A DNA stretch of 64,000 nt from assembly GCA_037968855.1 (NCBI GenBank), contig JBBKWH010000050.1, forward strand, positions 19,284-83,283. Reading direction: 5' to 3'. The notes beneath the pieces were generated by a model, which worked only from the letters and a program-made list of their open reading frames with translations, did no database searches and was not told the origin of the DNA. The stretch comes from JBBKWH01 sp037968855 (GTDB lineage Bacteria > Pseudomonadota > Gammaproteobacteria > Pseudomonadales > Moraxellaceae). A program made the translations under genes and the position numbers. Every line of letters begins with the position of its first letter. Position 1 is the first letter of the stretch. Positions 10,904-20,404 of the stretch are shown here, piece by piece.

Positions 10904-11929
10904 TTATTCGCTGGGCTTAAACTCAAGCACTTGATGACGATAGCTTTCGCGCAGTTGCTTGGTCATCGGGTTCATTTGCTCGTCAAACACATTGGCAAAT
11001 AAATCGCGCGCCAGTAGGCCAGAAATGCTGGTCATCATGTCGTAGCCATGCACCGCCTTGGCGCTTGGCAAAGCCAAAAAGAATGCCAAACCATCAATTT
11101 GATCTTGTGGCATCGTTTCGAGGTCAAAACCCGACGGGCCATCTGCCCCATAGCGCAACACGCTAAACATCAATGGCCCTTGGCCGGTTGGTTCTTCAAA
11201 GCGATGAAACAGCGACATCTCGCCAAAGCGCAGACCATATTGACGCAGCAAATGCAGCACACGCTCACCGCTCATAGGGCGGCCGCTGGTGGGCAGTAAA
11301 TACAGACCAATAATGGTTTCGGCTTGGGCCAATGTGGTGTCTTCATCACGACGGGCGCGGTCTTCTAGATGTGCATCTAACAAGTGGCTTTCGCCCTGCC
11401 AATCTTCGAGGTCTGCACACTCGACGGGTGTCACCATTTTGGCGGTGGCTTGATCGAGGTCACTGAGCATATCGTCAAGATCCTCACCTTGCTCGGTCGG
11501 TGTGACGGCTGATTGCACAGGATCAAGTATTGTGGCTGGGGTGCTGTTTATCTCGCTGACATCGTCCATACTGGGCACATCACGCGACTGGCTAGGGCGA
11601 ATATCTGGAATATCATCGGCCAGATCCGCTACTGCCGAAGAGGATGCAGTTGGCTCAATTCGCTCATGATCGGCAGCATAATCGCTCACGGCTGCTTTAT
11701 CGCTCACGGCTGCTTGAGCATCCAATGCAGCACGGGCATGACGTGGCACAACAGGCGGACGTTGAGAGTGAGCCTGCGCAGCAATATCAGCACTCAACGC
11801 TGCGGTGAGGGTGTCTACATCCGTAGCTGGTGCTGTCTTGCTTGATGATCCACGACGCAGCAATAAGTACAGCCCCAACACAATCATGATGAGCGCTAAT
11901 GCCAAACCCAAGGCAACCACAATATCCAA
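10904..11929 (-). CDS. zipA: Cell division protein ZipA
   Basis: Inner-membrane FtsZ anchor of the divisome. It has an N-terminal transmembrane helix (residues 3-23, IVVALGLALALIMIVLG), a basic cap, an acidic low-complexity linker, and a C-terminal FtsZ-binding domain from about residue 210 (LYLLPTSGRPMSGERVLHLL and FDLETMPQDQIDGLAFFLAL). The start is TTG: it lies eight bases after a strong GGGGAG site and there is no earlier ATG. An 18-base tandem duplication (11681-11715) in the linker encodes the repeated AAVSD. It starts five bases after the smc stop. Confidence 0.92.
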   Translation of the reverse strand: MDIVVALGLALALIMIVLGLYLLLRRGSSSKTAPATDVDTLTAALSADIAAQAHSQRPPVVPRHARAALDAQAAVSDKAAVSDYAADHERIEPTASSSAVADLADDIPDIRPSQSRDVPSMDDVSEINSTPATILDPVQSAVTPTEQGEDLDDMLSDLDQATAKMVTPVECADLEDWQGESHLLDAHLEDRARRDEDTTLAQAETIIGLYLLPTSGRPMSGERVLHLLRQYGLRFGEMSLFHRFEEPTGQGPLMFSVLRYGADGPSGFDLETMPQDQIDGLAFFLALPSAKAVHGYDMMTSISGLLARDLFANVFDEQMNPMTKQLRESYRHQVLEFKPSE

Positions 11930-11934
11930 TGTCT

Positions 11935-14900
11935 TTACTCCCCTGTTGCCGCATGTGGTGTCGCGTGTGTTGCACCAAATGTTGCAGCTTGCTCTAAACT
12001 GACCGAGACCATTCGTGACACACCGGCTTCTGGCATGGTGACACCAATTAAATCGGTTGCCATGCTCATGGCCAACTTATTATGACTAATGTAAATGAAT
12101 TGAACCTGTTCCGACAATTCAGCCACTAATGTACAGAATCGCTGCACATTTGCATCATCTAATGGCGCGTCAACTTCGTCTAGCAAACAAAATGGTGCTG
12201 GATTGAGCCTAAAAATTGCAAACACCAATGACAATGCGGTGAGGGCTTTTTCGCCCCCTGATAATAGCGCAATACTGCTGTTCTTTTTGCCTGGTGGTTG
12301 CGCCATCAGTCGGACACCGGACTGCCAACCATCCTCCAGAATCAAACGCGCTTGCCCACCACCAAACACCTTGGGAAACAACACGTGTAGCTCGGCATTG
12401 ACCCGATCAAACGTCCCCATAAATAACTGGCGGGTTTCTTGATCAATAGTGGTCATGGCCGCTTCAAGCTGGTCAATGGTCTGCTGCAAATCGTCCATTT
12501 GATGACACAGTTCATCATGGCGGTCGGTCAATTCTTGCAAGGCCGCTGGCGCTGCCAAGTTCAGATCACCCAATTTGGCCAGTTGGCGCTCAACCGTTTG
12601 TAAGCGGTCGCGTTGCTCGGCCTGCACAGTGGCATCAAATAGCACCGCCGGATCAACCGCTGCCTCAATCGCCGCTAACTGCTGCTCAATATGCAGTAGT
12701 TCACCTTTGGCCTGCTGCCATGCCAAACGGGTGTTTTCCATGTGGTCGCGCAACTGATCTTCTTGCACTTGGCCGTGCTGCCGCGCATCGCTTAAACGTT
12801 GCTGGGTGGCTTGTACATCGGCCAACTTGCCTTGACGCAAAGCCCATTGCTCACGCGCGGCCAACACGCGTACTTGTGCCTGTTCACGCTGTGCCAGTAA
12901 CGGTGCTAACTGCTGGTGTAACGCCTCTACTTGTTGCGCAAGCACGCGGACTTGCACCAGTAAATCTGCTTGCTGCGCCTCGCCTCGCGCCAAGGTATCC
13001 AGCATTGACTGTCGTTTAGATTCGGTCAACTGCCGATCCAATCGGCATTGTTGCCGCTGATGAACGATTTGGCGACTTTGTTCTTTCAACAGATCACAAC
13101 GTTGTCGGCTGTCGTTTAACTGCTCGCGAGCATCTGCCAACTGTTGCTGGAGCGGCGACAGGCGAATCTGCACACTGGCCAGATCCATCTGTAGGTCTTC
13201 GCGTTGCTGCTGATCATCTTGTTGCTCGGCCAGCAATTGCGCGAGTTGGGTCTGTTGCTGCGCTAATTGTTGACGACGCAGATTAAGGGCGTTGTCTAAT
13301 CGTGCCAGTTGCAAGTCATGCTGATGCAAGGTCTGCTTCAGCTGGCTCTCTTTGCTATTGATTGGTGCGAGCTGCGCATCAATAGCGGCAATTTGATCCA
13401 GTGCCTGCTGACGCTGCTGGCTTAACTGCTGATAATGCAGCTCGCTGGCATCTAATTGGCCTTGCAATTGTTCGACTCGCAAGCGACGTGCCAACTGGCC
13501 TGCACCGGCATCCATCGGTGCTTGATGCAAATCGATCTGCCAGTCCACACCACACCACAGGCCAGATCGACTCAGCAAACTTTGTCCAACCTGCAACTGC
13601 TCACGTAAGGCCAGCCATTGTGTATCAGACAACGATGCCCTGACCAGACCAACCGCCTGCCATTGGCTCAACATCGGTGCACTGATCCAACTGCTAATCG
13701 GTTGAACCGCTGGATCGGCCAGCGGTTTTAAATCCGCTGTATCACGGATCGGCCCCAGTTGGTGCGGGCCAGACATCGGTATGGTTTGTTCAGATTCAGC
13801 AATGATTGGCGCACTCAACCAGTGACCCAGTAGACGCTCAATCAACTCGACATGCTGCTGGCCTTCCGCGGTGAGTTGCAACTGATCAGTCAATCGAGAT
13901 GCTGCGGCAGACGATTCCAAAGACGCCTGAGACTTTGTAGATTCAGCGTTTTTAGATTGAGACTGTGTAGCCTGCTGCTGCGTGGCCAACGCATCCACCG
14001 CCTGCAATGCCTGTAATTCTGCACGCCAATCGGTACGCTGTTGCTGAACGTCTTGCCATTCGGCTTGGCTGTGATCACGTTGCTGCTGTTGCGCAAGCAA
14101 TGCCTGCTGGAGCGTTTGCCGCTGTGCGTCTAAGCGCAGTTGATCCACCTGATCATCATCACGTTGCGCCTGTAGATCATCATACTCAGCTTGTAGATCA
14201 TCCAGACGAATCTGTCGCACACTGGCTTGCAACTGATTGATCTGTGCATCTTGTCGCTGGCCGTTACGCTCAATTAAGCCAATTTCATGGGTCAGTTGGC
14301 TCTGACGCTGTTGCCACTGACTCAGTTGCTGCTCGGTACTTTGCACGCTGGCTTGCAGTCGATGCCATGCTTGGTCTTGCTGCTGTAGCTCTGCTTGCAG
14401 GTGTTGTTCGTTGGGCAAATCTTGCTCACGCTGTAAAACTACAGCCAAAGCCTGCCCCAACTGATCGGCTTGCTGCTGATCCTGCTGATGCTGCGCCTGC
14501 ACACGGTCCAATTGCGCCTGTAACTCTGCCAAGCGAACGTTGCTGTTGGCCAATTGTTGTTGGTGCTGGCCCAGTTCAGAGGCGCATTTGGCATCGTCTT
14601 GCTCGGCCGCTTGCCAGCGTTGTTGCTCTGGCTCGGCATCGGCAAGCAATGCAGTAAGTTGCTGGCTGGCAGTTTGCCAATCCAATTCGGTTTGATTGCG
14701 CTGACTACGTAAATCACGAAATCGCTCACCTAATGCCGCCAATTGATCGGTCTGCACCTGTTGCTTGCTTAACCAGTGCTGATGCTCAGCCGACCACAGG
14801 TTGATCTGTAAAGCACGTTGTTCGGCTTGCAACTGCTTAAAGCGCTCGGCGGCTTGGCTTTGCCGTTTTAGAATGCTGATTTGCTTGGCAAGCTCATCCA

Positions 14901-15492
14901 CCACGTCTTGTAAGCGTAATAAATTTTGTCGTGTATGGTCTAAATGATCCAAGGTTTCGCGGCGGCGGGCTTGATAGCGAGACACCCCCGCAGCTTCTTC
15001 AATAAACACCCGCAAATCGTCTGGCTTGGCTTCAACCAAACGATTAATCATGCCCTGCTGAATCACTGCATACGAGCGCGGTCCTAAGCCCGTGCCCAAA
15101 AAAATATCGGTAATATCACGACGACGACAACGTGTGCCATTCAGAAAATAATCCGAACGGCCATCACGCGTCACTTGGCGACGTACTGATAACTCGTTGT
15201 AATTGTTGTATGCGCCACCTAAGCGGCCAAAGGTATTTTCAAAAATCAACTCGACACTGGCTTGGCCAACCGGCTTACGATGCGTAGTTCCTGCAAAGAT
15301 TACATCGCTCATCGAATCGCCACGCAATTGCCGCGCCGATGACTCGCCCATCACCCAACGAATCGCATCAATCACATTGGATTTGCCGCAGCCATTTGGC
15401 CCCAGCACTGCCGTCATCGGGCCGGGGAAACGCAGCGTTACAGGATCGACAAAGGACTTAAAACCCGCCAACTTAATACTATGCAGTCGCAT
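11935..15492 (-). CDS. smc: Chromosome condensation ATPase Smc
   Basis: Long coiled-coil ATPase that, with ScpA and ScpB, organises and segregates the chromosome. Walker A is GPNGCGKSNVIDAIRW at about residues 31-46; the ABC signature LLSGGEKALTALSL and Walker B PFCLLDEVDAPLDD are near residues 1090-1130. Two long heptad-rich arms (about 170-500 and 680-1000) flank a hinge-like middle. The arms are strikingly rich in glutamine. Length 1185 is normal. The ATG at 15490-15492 begins MRLHSIKLAGFKSF, the canonical N-terminus; no close Shine-Dalgarno is visible and a 13-base palindrome lies just upstream. Confidence 0.97.
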   Translation of the reverse strand: MRLHSIKLAGFKSFVDPVTLRFPGPMTAVLGPNGCGKSNVIDAIRWVMGESSARQLRGDSMSDVIFAGTTHRKPVGQASVELIFENTFGRLGGAYNNYNELSVRRQVTRDGRSDYFLNGTRCRRRDITDIFLGTGLGPRSYAVIQQGMINRLVEAKPDDLRVFIEEAAGVSRYQARRRETLDHLDHTRQNLLRLQDVVDELAKQISILKRQSQAAERFKQLQAEQRALQINLWSAEHQHWLSKQQVQTDQLAALGERFRDLRSQRNQTELDWQTASQQLTALLADAEPEQQRWQAAEQDDAKCASELGQHQQQLANSNVRLAELQAQLDRVQAQHQQDQQQADQLGQALAVVLQREQDLPNEQHLQAELQQQDQAWHRLQASVQSTEQQLSQWQQRQSQLTHEIGLIERNGQRQDAQINQLQASVRQIRLDDLQAEYDDLQAQRDDDQVDQLRLDAQRQTLQQALLAQQQQRDHSQAEWQDVQQQRTDWRAELQALQAVDALATQQQATQSQSKNAESTKSQASLESSAAASRLTDQLQLTAEGQQHVELIERLLGHWLSAPIIAESEQTIPMSGPHQLGPIRDTADLKPLADPAVQPISSWISAPMLSQWQAVGLVRASLSDTQWLALREQLQVGQSLLSRSGLWCGVDWQIDLHQAPMDAGAGQLARRLRVEQLQGQLDASELHYQQLSQQRQQALDQIAAIDAQLAPINSKESQLKQTLHQHDLQLARLDNALNLRRQQLAQQQTQLAQLLAEQQDDQQQREDLQMDLASVQIRLSPLQQQLADAREQLNDSRQRCDLLKEQSRQIVHQRQQCRLDRQLTESKRQSMLDTLARGEAQQADLLVQVRVLAQQVEALHQQLAPLLAQREQAQVRVLAAREQWALRQGKLADVQATQQRLSDARQHGQVQEDQLRDHMENTRLAWQQAKGELLHIEQQLAAIEAAVDPAVLFDATVQAEQRDRLQTVERQLAKLGDLNLAAPAALQELTDRHDELCHQMDDLQQTIDQLEAAMTTIDQETRQLFMGTFDRVNAELHVLFPKVFGGGQARLILEDGWQSGVRLMAQPPGKKNSSIALLSGGEKALTALSLVFAIFRLNPAPFCLLDEVDAPLDDANVQRFCTLVAELSEQVQFIYISHNKLAMSMATDLIGVTMPEAGVSRMVSVSLEQAATFGATHATPHAATGE

Positions 15493-15496
15493 ACTT

Positions 15497-15509
15497 GGCG
15501 TCTGACGCC
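15497..15509. repeat. Palindrome abutting the smc start codon
   Basis: GGCGTC (15497-15502), T, GACGCC (15504-15509) is a perfect interrupted palindrome five bases upstream of the smc ATG, where a ribosome site would lie. With a one-base centre it cannot form a hairpin, so a DNA-binding site is more plausible; no function is known. Confidence 0.35.
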
Positions 15510-15593
15510 CACTCCCTTAGCCAAAAACATCTCGAACTGGTGAGACTCAAACCAAACTCAACGCCAAAAAATCAAGTCAAATCAGAGCAACGA

Positions 15594-16289
15594 TTAACGG
15601 CGTGAGCGTTGCGCCCATGCCAGTTCGATCTGCTTCATACGCGCCAACGAATCGAGCACCAAATTACGCAAATGACGGCAAAAGTCTTCCATAAAGACTT
15701 CGGCTTGATCACCCTTACGAATCAAAATTGCATCCACCACATGGCGGAACAAATCAAATGCCTCTTGCAGCTCACGCTTGGAGGTATTGAGGGTCAAAAA
15801 GTAGCTACGACGCAAAGCGGGCAACAAGTTTTCAAACATATCGGCCAGATATGCATTGCCGATCATCTTGTGTGTCTGCTGCAAGAACACAAACACCTGA
15901 TCATAAAACTGCTCAATATCACCAGCGCGCACTTGCTCGGCCAGCGCCACCATCAACTGGTTCATTTGCTCGCCATCGGCCTGCCGCCAGCTTTCGCTGG
16001 TACGATGCACCATACTGCCTAAGATCAACATGCTGACATCAAACAACGACTTGATCTGCTGCACCGACATTTCGGCCACAATTGCCCCGCGTCGAGGATA
16101 AATCTCGATCAGGTAACTGCGCTCCAAAATCAATAATGCTTCGCGCACTGAGCCACGGCTAACATCAAGGTCTCGGGCAATACGCAATTCTTGAATGCGC
16201 TCACCTTCCACCAATTCGCCAGTAATAATTTGTTCGGCAATATGCCGTGCAATTTGCTCAGACAAACTCTCTGCGGCCTGAAATCCCAT
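15594..16289 (-). CDS. GntR-family transcriptional regulator (FCD/FadR subfamily)
   Basis: DNA-binding regulator with an N-terminal winged helix (residues 5-70; ELRIARDLDVSRGSVREAL is the recognition region) and a helical FCD-type C-terminal domain for a small ligand. ATG at 16289 has AAGGG eight bases upstream, better than an in-frame TTG at 16295. It lies 101 bases upstream of smc on the same strand; a GntR-type gene occupies the same place next to smc-zipA-ligA in Pseudomonas (recollection). The FCD metal/ligand residues are only partly conserved as far as can be judged by eye. Ligand and targets are unknown. Confidence 0.88.
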   Translation of the reverse strand: MGFQAAESLSEQIARHIAEQIITGELVEGERIQELRIARDLDVSRGSVREALLILERSYLIEIYPRRGAIVAEMSVQQIKSLFDVSMLILGSMVHRTSESWRQADGEQMNQLMVALAEQVRAGDIEQFYDQVFVFLQQTHKMIGNAYLADMFENLLPALRRSYFLTLNTSKRELQEAFDLFRHVVDAILIRKGDQAEVFMEDFCRHLRNLVLDSLARMKQIELAWAQRSRR

Positions 16290-16399
16290 GCTCAACCCTT
16301 TTCATTCAAGGAGCTTCTGCACGTTTAGTAGACATCAACGATCAAAAGAAGCTCGACATCTTGGTGTATATCAAACGGCCGTCACACATGCATGTAGAA

Positions 16400-16410
16400 T
16401 TGTTGGACAA
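16400..16410. promoter_or_regulatory. Candidate FadR/FCD-type operator upstream of the GntR gene
   Basis: TTGTTGGACAA (TTGTCCAACAA on the minus strand) matches the FadR-subfamily consensus TNGTNNNACNA at every fixed position and is itself nearly symmetric. It lies about 110 bases upstream of the regulator start, compatible with autoregulation (inference). Confidence 0.4.
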
Positions 16411-16468
16411 AAATACAATCAAAGCGAGTCCATTGGTCTAACTCAGAGCAATCTCCGATCAACGGCCA

Positions 16469-17281
16469 TTAAAACAACTGCCAAATCGAGGATTTATAAA
16501 CAAAAACCAAGCCAACTGTTAGCAACAACAATGAAAACAACCGTTTTAGCAACGGCGCAGGCAAACGATGCGCCAAACGTGCGCCAAATTGTGCGGTCAG
16601 CAAACTCGCCGTGCTAATGCCCACAAAAGCATACACGTTGACAAACCCCCACGACCCCGCAGGTAAATGCTCTGCATTCGCGCCAAACACCATAAAACCC
16701 AGCGCCCCCGCCAACGCAATCGGTAAGCCACACGCCGACGAGGTTGCCACCGCTTGCTGCATCACCACGCCATGCCGACTTAAATACGGCACAGTTAAAC
16801 TACCGCCACCAATCCCAAAAATCGCCGATGCCACGCCAATCCCCGCACCTGCACCCACTTGCGCTGGCACACTCGGCAGATGCTCGACCGTCGCCGACGT
16901 GACCTTTGGCCCACGGAACATACTCCATGCCACCCACAAGGCAAAGCAACCAATAATAAACTGCAACCACTGTGCTGGTAGCCAACCCGCCACCATCGCA
17001 CCCAAGAACGACCCGATTAACAAACCCGGTGCCAAATGCCGAAAAACCGCCCAACGCACCGCGCCACGCCGATGATGCGCATTGACCGAACTGAGCGAAG
17101 TGACGATGATCGTGGCTAACGAGGTTCCAACCGCAAGGTGGGTCAAGTGCGTCGGATCAAAACCTTGTGCGGTAAAGGCCCATAGCAAGACCGGCACAAT
17201 CACCAATCCACCACCGACACCAAACAACCCTGCGATTAAACCCGCAACCGCTCCCAAGCCCAAATACAGCACAATCGACAT
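16469..17281 (-). CDS. TSUP (TauE/SafE) family membrane permease
   Basis: Predicted inner-membrane transporter of the sulfite exporter TauE/SafE family; substrates in the family include sulfite and organic sulfur anions, but the substrate here cannot be told. About eight hydrophobic segments are visible, with the two family repeats GLFGVGGGLVIVPVLL near residue 20 and SAIFGIGGGSLTVPYL near 155. Start: ATG at 17281 gives 270 residues; GTG at 17296, after GAGGA, is an alternative. The ATG overlaps the birA ATG on the other strand, so at least one of the two starts may be elsewhere. Confidence 0.87.
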   Translation of the reverse strand: MSIVLYLGLGAVAGLIAGLFGVGGGLVIVPVLLWAFTAQGFDPTHLTHLAVGTSLATIIVTSLSSVNAHHRRGAVRWAVFRHLAPGLLIGSFLGAMVAGWLPAQWLQFIIGCFALWVAWSMFRGPKVTSATVEHLPSVPAQVGAGAGIGVASAIFGIGGGSLTVPYLSRHGVVMQQAVATSSACGLPIALAGALGFMVFGANAEHLPAGSWGFVNVYAFVGISTASLLTAQFGARLAHRLPAPLLKRLFSLLLLTVGLVFVYKSSIWQLF

Positions 17282-18149
17282 GTCCAAATCCAACACTCCT
17301 CAGCCAAGCATCACGCCACTGACCACCGCGCAACAGGTCGCTAGTATAGAAGATCAGCGTGATGCCCAACGTAGTGATCAGTTATCGCAACGCTTGCAAG
17401 CCGCCTTGACCCACCGTGCACCGCAGACAGTGCATTGGTTGCGTTTAAGTCCATCCACCAATGACGCACTCAAAGCACTGCATCAGCAACAATCTGACCT
17501 GCCCAATGCCGTGACGAGCGCCGTCATCCTTGCCGATCAACAACAGGCTGGCCGTGGTCAATCGGGTCGTCATTGGCAGTCACCCAAAGGCAATCTATAC
17601 CTGTCGATGCTGTGTACTTTGGCCACGCCGCTACAAGGTCGGCTGGCCTTAGAGGTTGCTTTAGCACTGTTACAGATGCCAACCTTACAGCAAGCTCAAG
17701 AACCACGCGGACTTGCGGTCAAATGGCCCAATGACCTGCATCACCAACAGCGCAAATGGGGCGGGATTTTAATTGAACCACTCAACAGCCATCAGGTGAT
17801 TATTGGCGTGGGCATCAACGTGATCAGCATGCAGCATGCCGTGGCCGATCAAGCCGTTACTGACTTACACGCATTACTCGGCCAGCAGGTTGATCTAGAT
17901 CAGTTAGCCGCCGAATCTGTACAAGCGATTGATCAAGCCTGCCAAACCTTTGATGCAGGCAGCGGCGATCTGGTCCAGCGTTTTGCCTTGGCAGACAGCT
18001 TACTAGGCCAAACCATTGCGGTTGAACGCCCAGCACAAGCCGATCTGATCGGACAAGCAGCAGGCATTGACGCCAATGGTGCACTGATCCTTAACACCGC
18101 AACAGGCCAACAGCAGGTGTATAGCGGACACATTCGGCGTATGGATTAA
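17280..18149 (+). CDS. birA: Biotin--[acetyl-CoA carboxylase] ligase (single-domain BirA)
   Basis: Attaches biotin to the biotin carboxyl carrier protein. The catalytic core is clear: STNDALKALH near residue 60, the biotinyl-AMP loop GRGQSGRHWQSPKGNLYLSM near 95, KWPNDLHHQQRKWGGILIE near 150 and GVGINV near 181. There is no N-terminal helix-turn-helix, so this is the ligase-only class and not a transcriptional repressor. ATG at 17280 gives 289 residues with roughly 50 unconserved N-terminal residues and no ribosome site; a downstream TTG (for example 17394) is possible. coaX follows. Confidence 0.92.
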   Translation: MSKSNTPQPSITPLTTAQQVASIEDQRDAQRSDQLSQRLQAALTHRAPQTVHWLRLSPSTNDALKALHQQQSDLPNAVTSAVILADQQQAGRGQSGRHWQSPKGNLYLSMLCTLATPLQGRLALEVALALLQMPTLQQAQEPRGLAVKWPNDLHHQQRKWGGILIEPLNSHQVIIGVGINVISMQHAVADQAVTDLHALLGQQVDLDQLAAESVQAIDQACQTFDAGSGDLVQRFALADSLLGQTIAVERPAQADLIGQAAGIDANGALILNTATGQQQVYSGHIRRMD

Positions 18150-18223
18150 GGCACAATCATCATGCATGCCACCCTAATTGGCTTAAATCAGCAGCATTGA
18201 ATCAGCATCTCAGCGGAACGCTC

Positions 18224-18979
18224 ATGGCACAACTTTGGCTCGACCTTGGCAATACACGGCTTAAATACTGGCTCAGCGATGGCGAGACCTTACTCGCGCA
18301 TGGTGCAGAATTACATCTGCAATCACCTGCCGATTTATTGCTAGGTTTGGTCGATCGCTTTGTACGCTTTGCGCCGGATCAAGTCGGTATCTCGTCAGTG
18401 CTTGATCGCCAAGCCAATGCACGAGTCAAACAGATTTTGGCTCGGCTGAATGTGCCGATTCGCTTTGCTGAAGTACAAGCTACCTGTCAGGGTCTGGTGA
18501 CCGGTTATGACGATATCCGCACGCTCGGTATTGATCGCTGGCTACAAGTATTGGCCATGGCGGGTCATGGGCAATCGTATTGTATTGTTGGCTGTGGCAC
18601 GGCGCTGACGCTTGACTTACTGGATGATCAAATTCACCAAGGTGGCTATATTTTGCCCAGCCTATACTTACAACGCGAAGCACTGGCGCAAGGCACACGG
18701 CGGGTACAAGTACCCGATGGCGCGTTTGATAATCTCGCAGCGGGTCGCTCGACCATGGACGCAGTGCATCATGGCATTTTATTGGGATTGGTCGGTGCCA
18801 TCGAAAAACTACTACGCAGTGACCCACCTGAGTCTAGCCCTCGCCAATTGATTTTGACCGGTGGCGATGCCGAGCTATTTGCTCGTTTTATCGAAACCGC
18901 GCATCCAACACAGATCGAGCCAGACTTGCTGCTTAAAGGCTTAAAACGCTTTTTTGCCGAACCGATGGCACGAGCATAA
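18224..18979 (+). CDS. coaX: Type III pantothenate kinase
   Basis: First step of coenzyme A synthesis from pantothenate; the CoaX type is unrelated to CoaA. The ASKHA phosphate loop is LWLDLGNTRLKYWL at the N-terminus, with LGIDRWLQVLAM near residue 103 and the nucleotide-binding GCGTALTLDLLDD near 125, followed by GGYILPSL. The ATG at 18224 is used (251 residues); a TTG at 18197 in frame would add nine residues. The birA-coaX pairing is common in Pseudomonadales and beta-proteobacteria. The spacing to birA is 74 bases. Confidence 0.94.
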   Translation: MAQLWLDLGNTRLKYWLSDGETLLAHGAELHLQSPADLLLGLVDRFVRFAPDQVGISSVLDRQANARVKQILARLNVPIRFAEVQATCQGLVTGYDDIRTLGIDRWLQVLAMAGHGQSYCIVGCGTALTLDLLDDQIHQGGYILPSLYLQREALAQGTRRVQVPDGAFDNLAAGRSTMDAVHHGILLGLVGAIEKLLRSDPPESSPRQLILTGGDAELFARFIETAHPTQIEPDLLLKGLKRFFAEPMARA

Positions 18980-19034
18980 ACCGACATCAGCAGTAGCCAT
19001 CAAGCCTTAACGCGGATCAAACATACAGCGCTGC

Positions 19035-20276
19035 TTATAGATCCTTGATCGCACGCCCTGCCCGTACGCTATACACCCATACAGCACCCGCACCCAGACT
19101 GACTAACACCGTCATCATGAACGCCAATCCAATCAACTCAGGTAACGGCAAGGCATGCAGCACCACACCACCAAGCAAACCCAAACCAAACTGTAGCGAT
19201 CCGAGTAAAGCGCTGGCCATCCCTGCGCGTTGACCTTGCTCCGCCAGCGACAAAGCGGTGCTATTGGGTGCAGTCAAACCAATGCCGGACACGATCACAA
19301 ACAAGCACATCATCACCGTGAGCAATGTCGCCAACCCAGACAATGCCAATATCAGCAACACCAATACCCCAGCTAATTGCATGGCCGTGCCAATTTGCAA
19401 AAGACGCAACAAATGAAACCGGCGAACCAATCGGCCATTTAACTGCGACACCGCAATCAATCCCGCAGCATTAAGACCAAACAACCAGCCAAACCACTGT
19501 GGCGACACGCCAAAGTGCCCAATCAATAACGCTGACGATGCACTGATATACACAAACAGCGATCCCATCAAAAACCCACCGGCCAAGGCAGGTGTGCGAA
19601 ACCGACCATCCGCCAGCAACGATCCATAGCTTTTAAACACCGCTGGCAATGACAATGCGCGGCGATGATTTGGCGCTAAGGTTTCGTCAAAAAAATAATG
19701 GATACACAACAAACTGGCGACACCCACCCCAGCCAACAACCAAAAAATACTGGCCCAGCCAAAGTGCAACAATGTGCCACCTAAGACCGGTGCCAAAATC
19801 GGCGCAACGCCCATGACCAGCATCAGCATGGCATACGCCTGTGACGACGCCTCCGGTGACAACCGATCCCGAATGGCCGACCGTGCCACCACCACACCCA
19901 CACAGCCGCCCAATGCCTGCGCCACTCGCGCTGCAATCAACATACTTAAATCTGTCGATAAAGCACAAACCACCGATGCAATCACAAACAGGCTTAAGCC
20001 AAAATACAGCGGCGGCTTACGACCAAAACGATCACTGACCGGCCCATAGATCAACTGACCCACAGCTAAGCCCAAAAAGTAAGCGGGGACGGTATTGGAG
20101 ATCGATGCCAAACTGACACCCAGTGAGGTCGACATGGCAGGTAGTGCTGGCAAATACATATCAATTGATAGTGGGCCTAACGCAGTCAGCAACCCTAACA
20201 ACATAATCCATGACGTCGCATAGTCACGCCGAGAACGATCCTCTTGCGTGAGTGTGGAGGCATTTTTTAGGGTCAT
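19035..20276 (-). CDS. Bcr/CflA-type MFS drug exporter
   Basis: Twelve-helix major facilitator permease of the DHA1 group, Bcr/CflA branch, usually exporting antibiotics such as bicyclomycin or sulfonamide-type compounds by proton antiport. The family signatures are LSIDMYLPALPAM near residue 37, GQLIYGPVSDRFGRKPPL near 74-91 (MFS motif A) and RVAQALGGCVGVVVARSAIRD near 117. Length 413 is normal. It is a single gene with no adjacent regulator; the actual substrate cannot be predicted from sequence. Confidence 0.9.
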   Translation of the reverse strand: MTLKNASTLTQEDRSRRDYATSWIMLLGLLTALGPLSIDMYLPALPAMSTSLGVSLASISNTVPAYFLGLAVGQLIYGPVSDRFGRKPPLYFGLSLFVIASVVCALSTDLSMLIAARVAQALGGCVGVVVARSAIRDRLSPEASSQAYAMLMLVMGVAPILAPVLGGTLLHFGWASIFWLLAGVGVASLLCIHYFFDETLAPNHRRALSLPAVFKSYGSLLADGRFRTPALAGGFLMGSLFVYISASSALLIGHFGVSPQWFGWLFGLNAAGLIAVSQLNGRLVRRFHLLRLLQIGTAMQLAGVLVLLILALSGLATLLTVMMCLFVIVSGIGLTAPNSTALSLAEQGQRAGMASALLGSLQFGLGLLGGVVLHALPLPELIGLAFMMTVLVSLGAGAVWVYSVRAGRAIKDL

Positions 20277-20404
20277 GAGTGGTCTTCTACAGCAAAATAA
20301 GCCTAATTGTACCAGTCAGTACATTTCTAATTCTGCATTTTTTTGATTAATACTGTTCAGTCAATACTCCACTTTTGTATCGCAACTGAAGCATCACGCC
20401 AATA

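Noticed and set aside
16469..17281. Gene for a known sulfite exporter
   Set aside because: The family is clear but no sulfur-metabolism genes are adjacent, so the substrate name is not justified.
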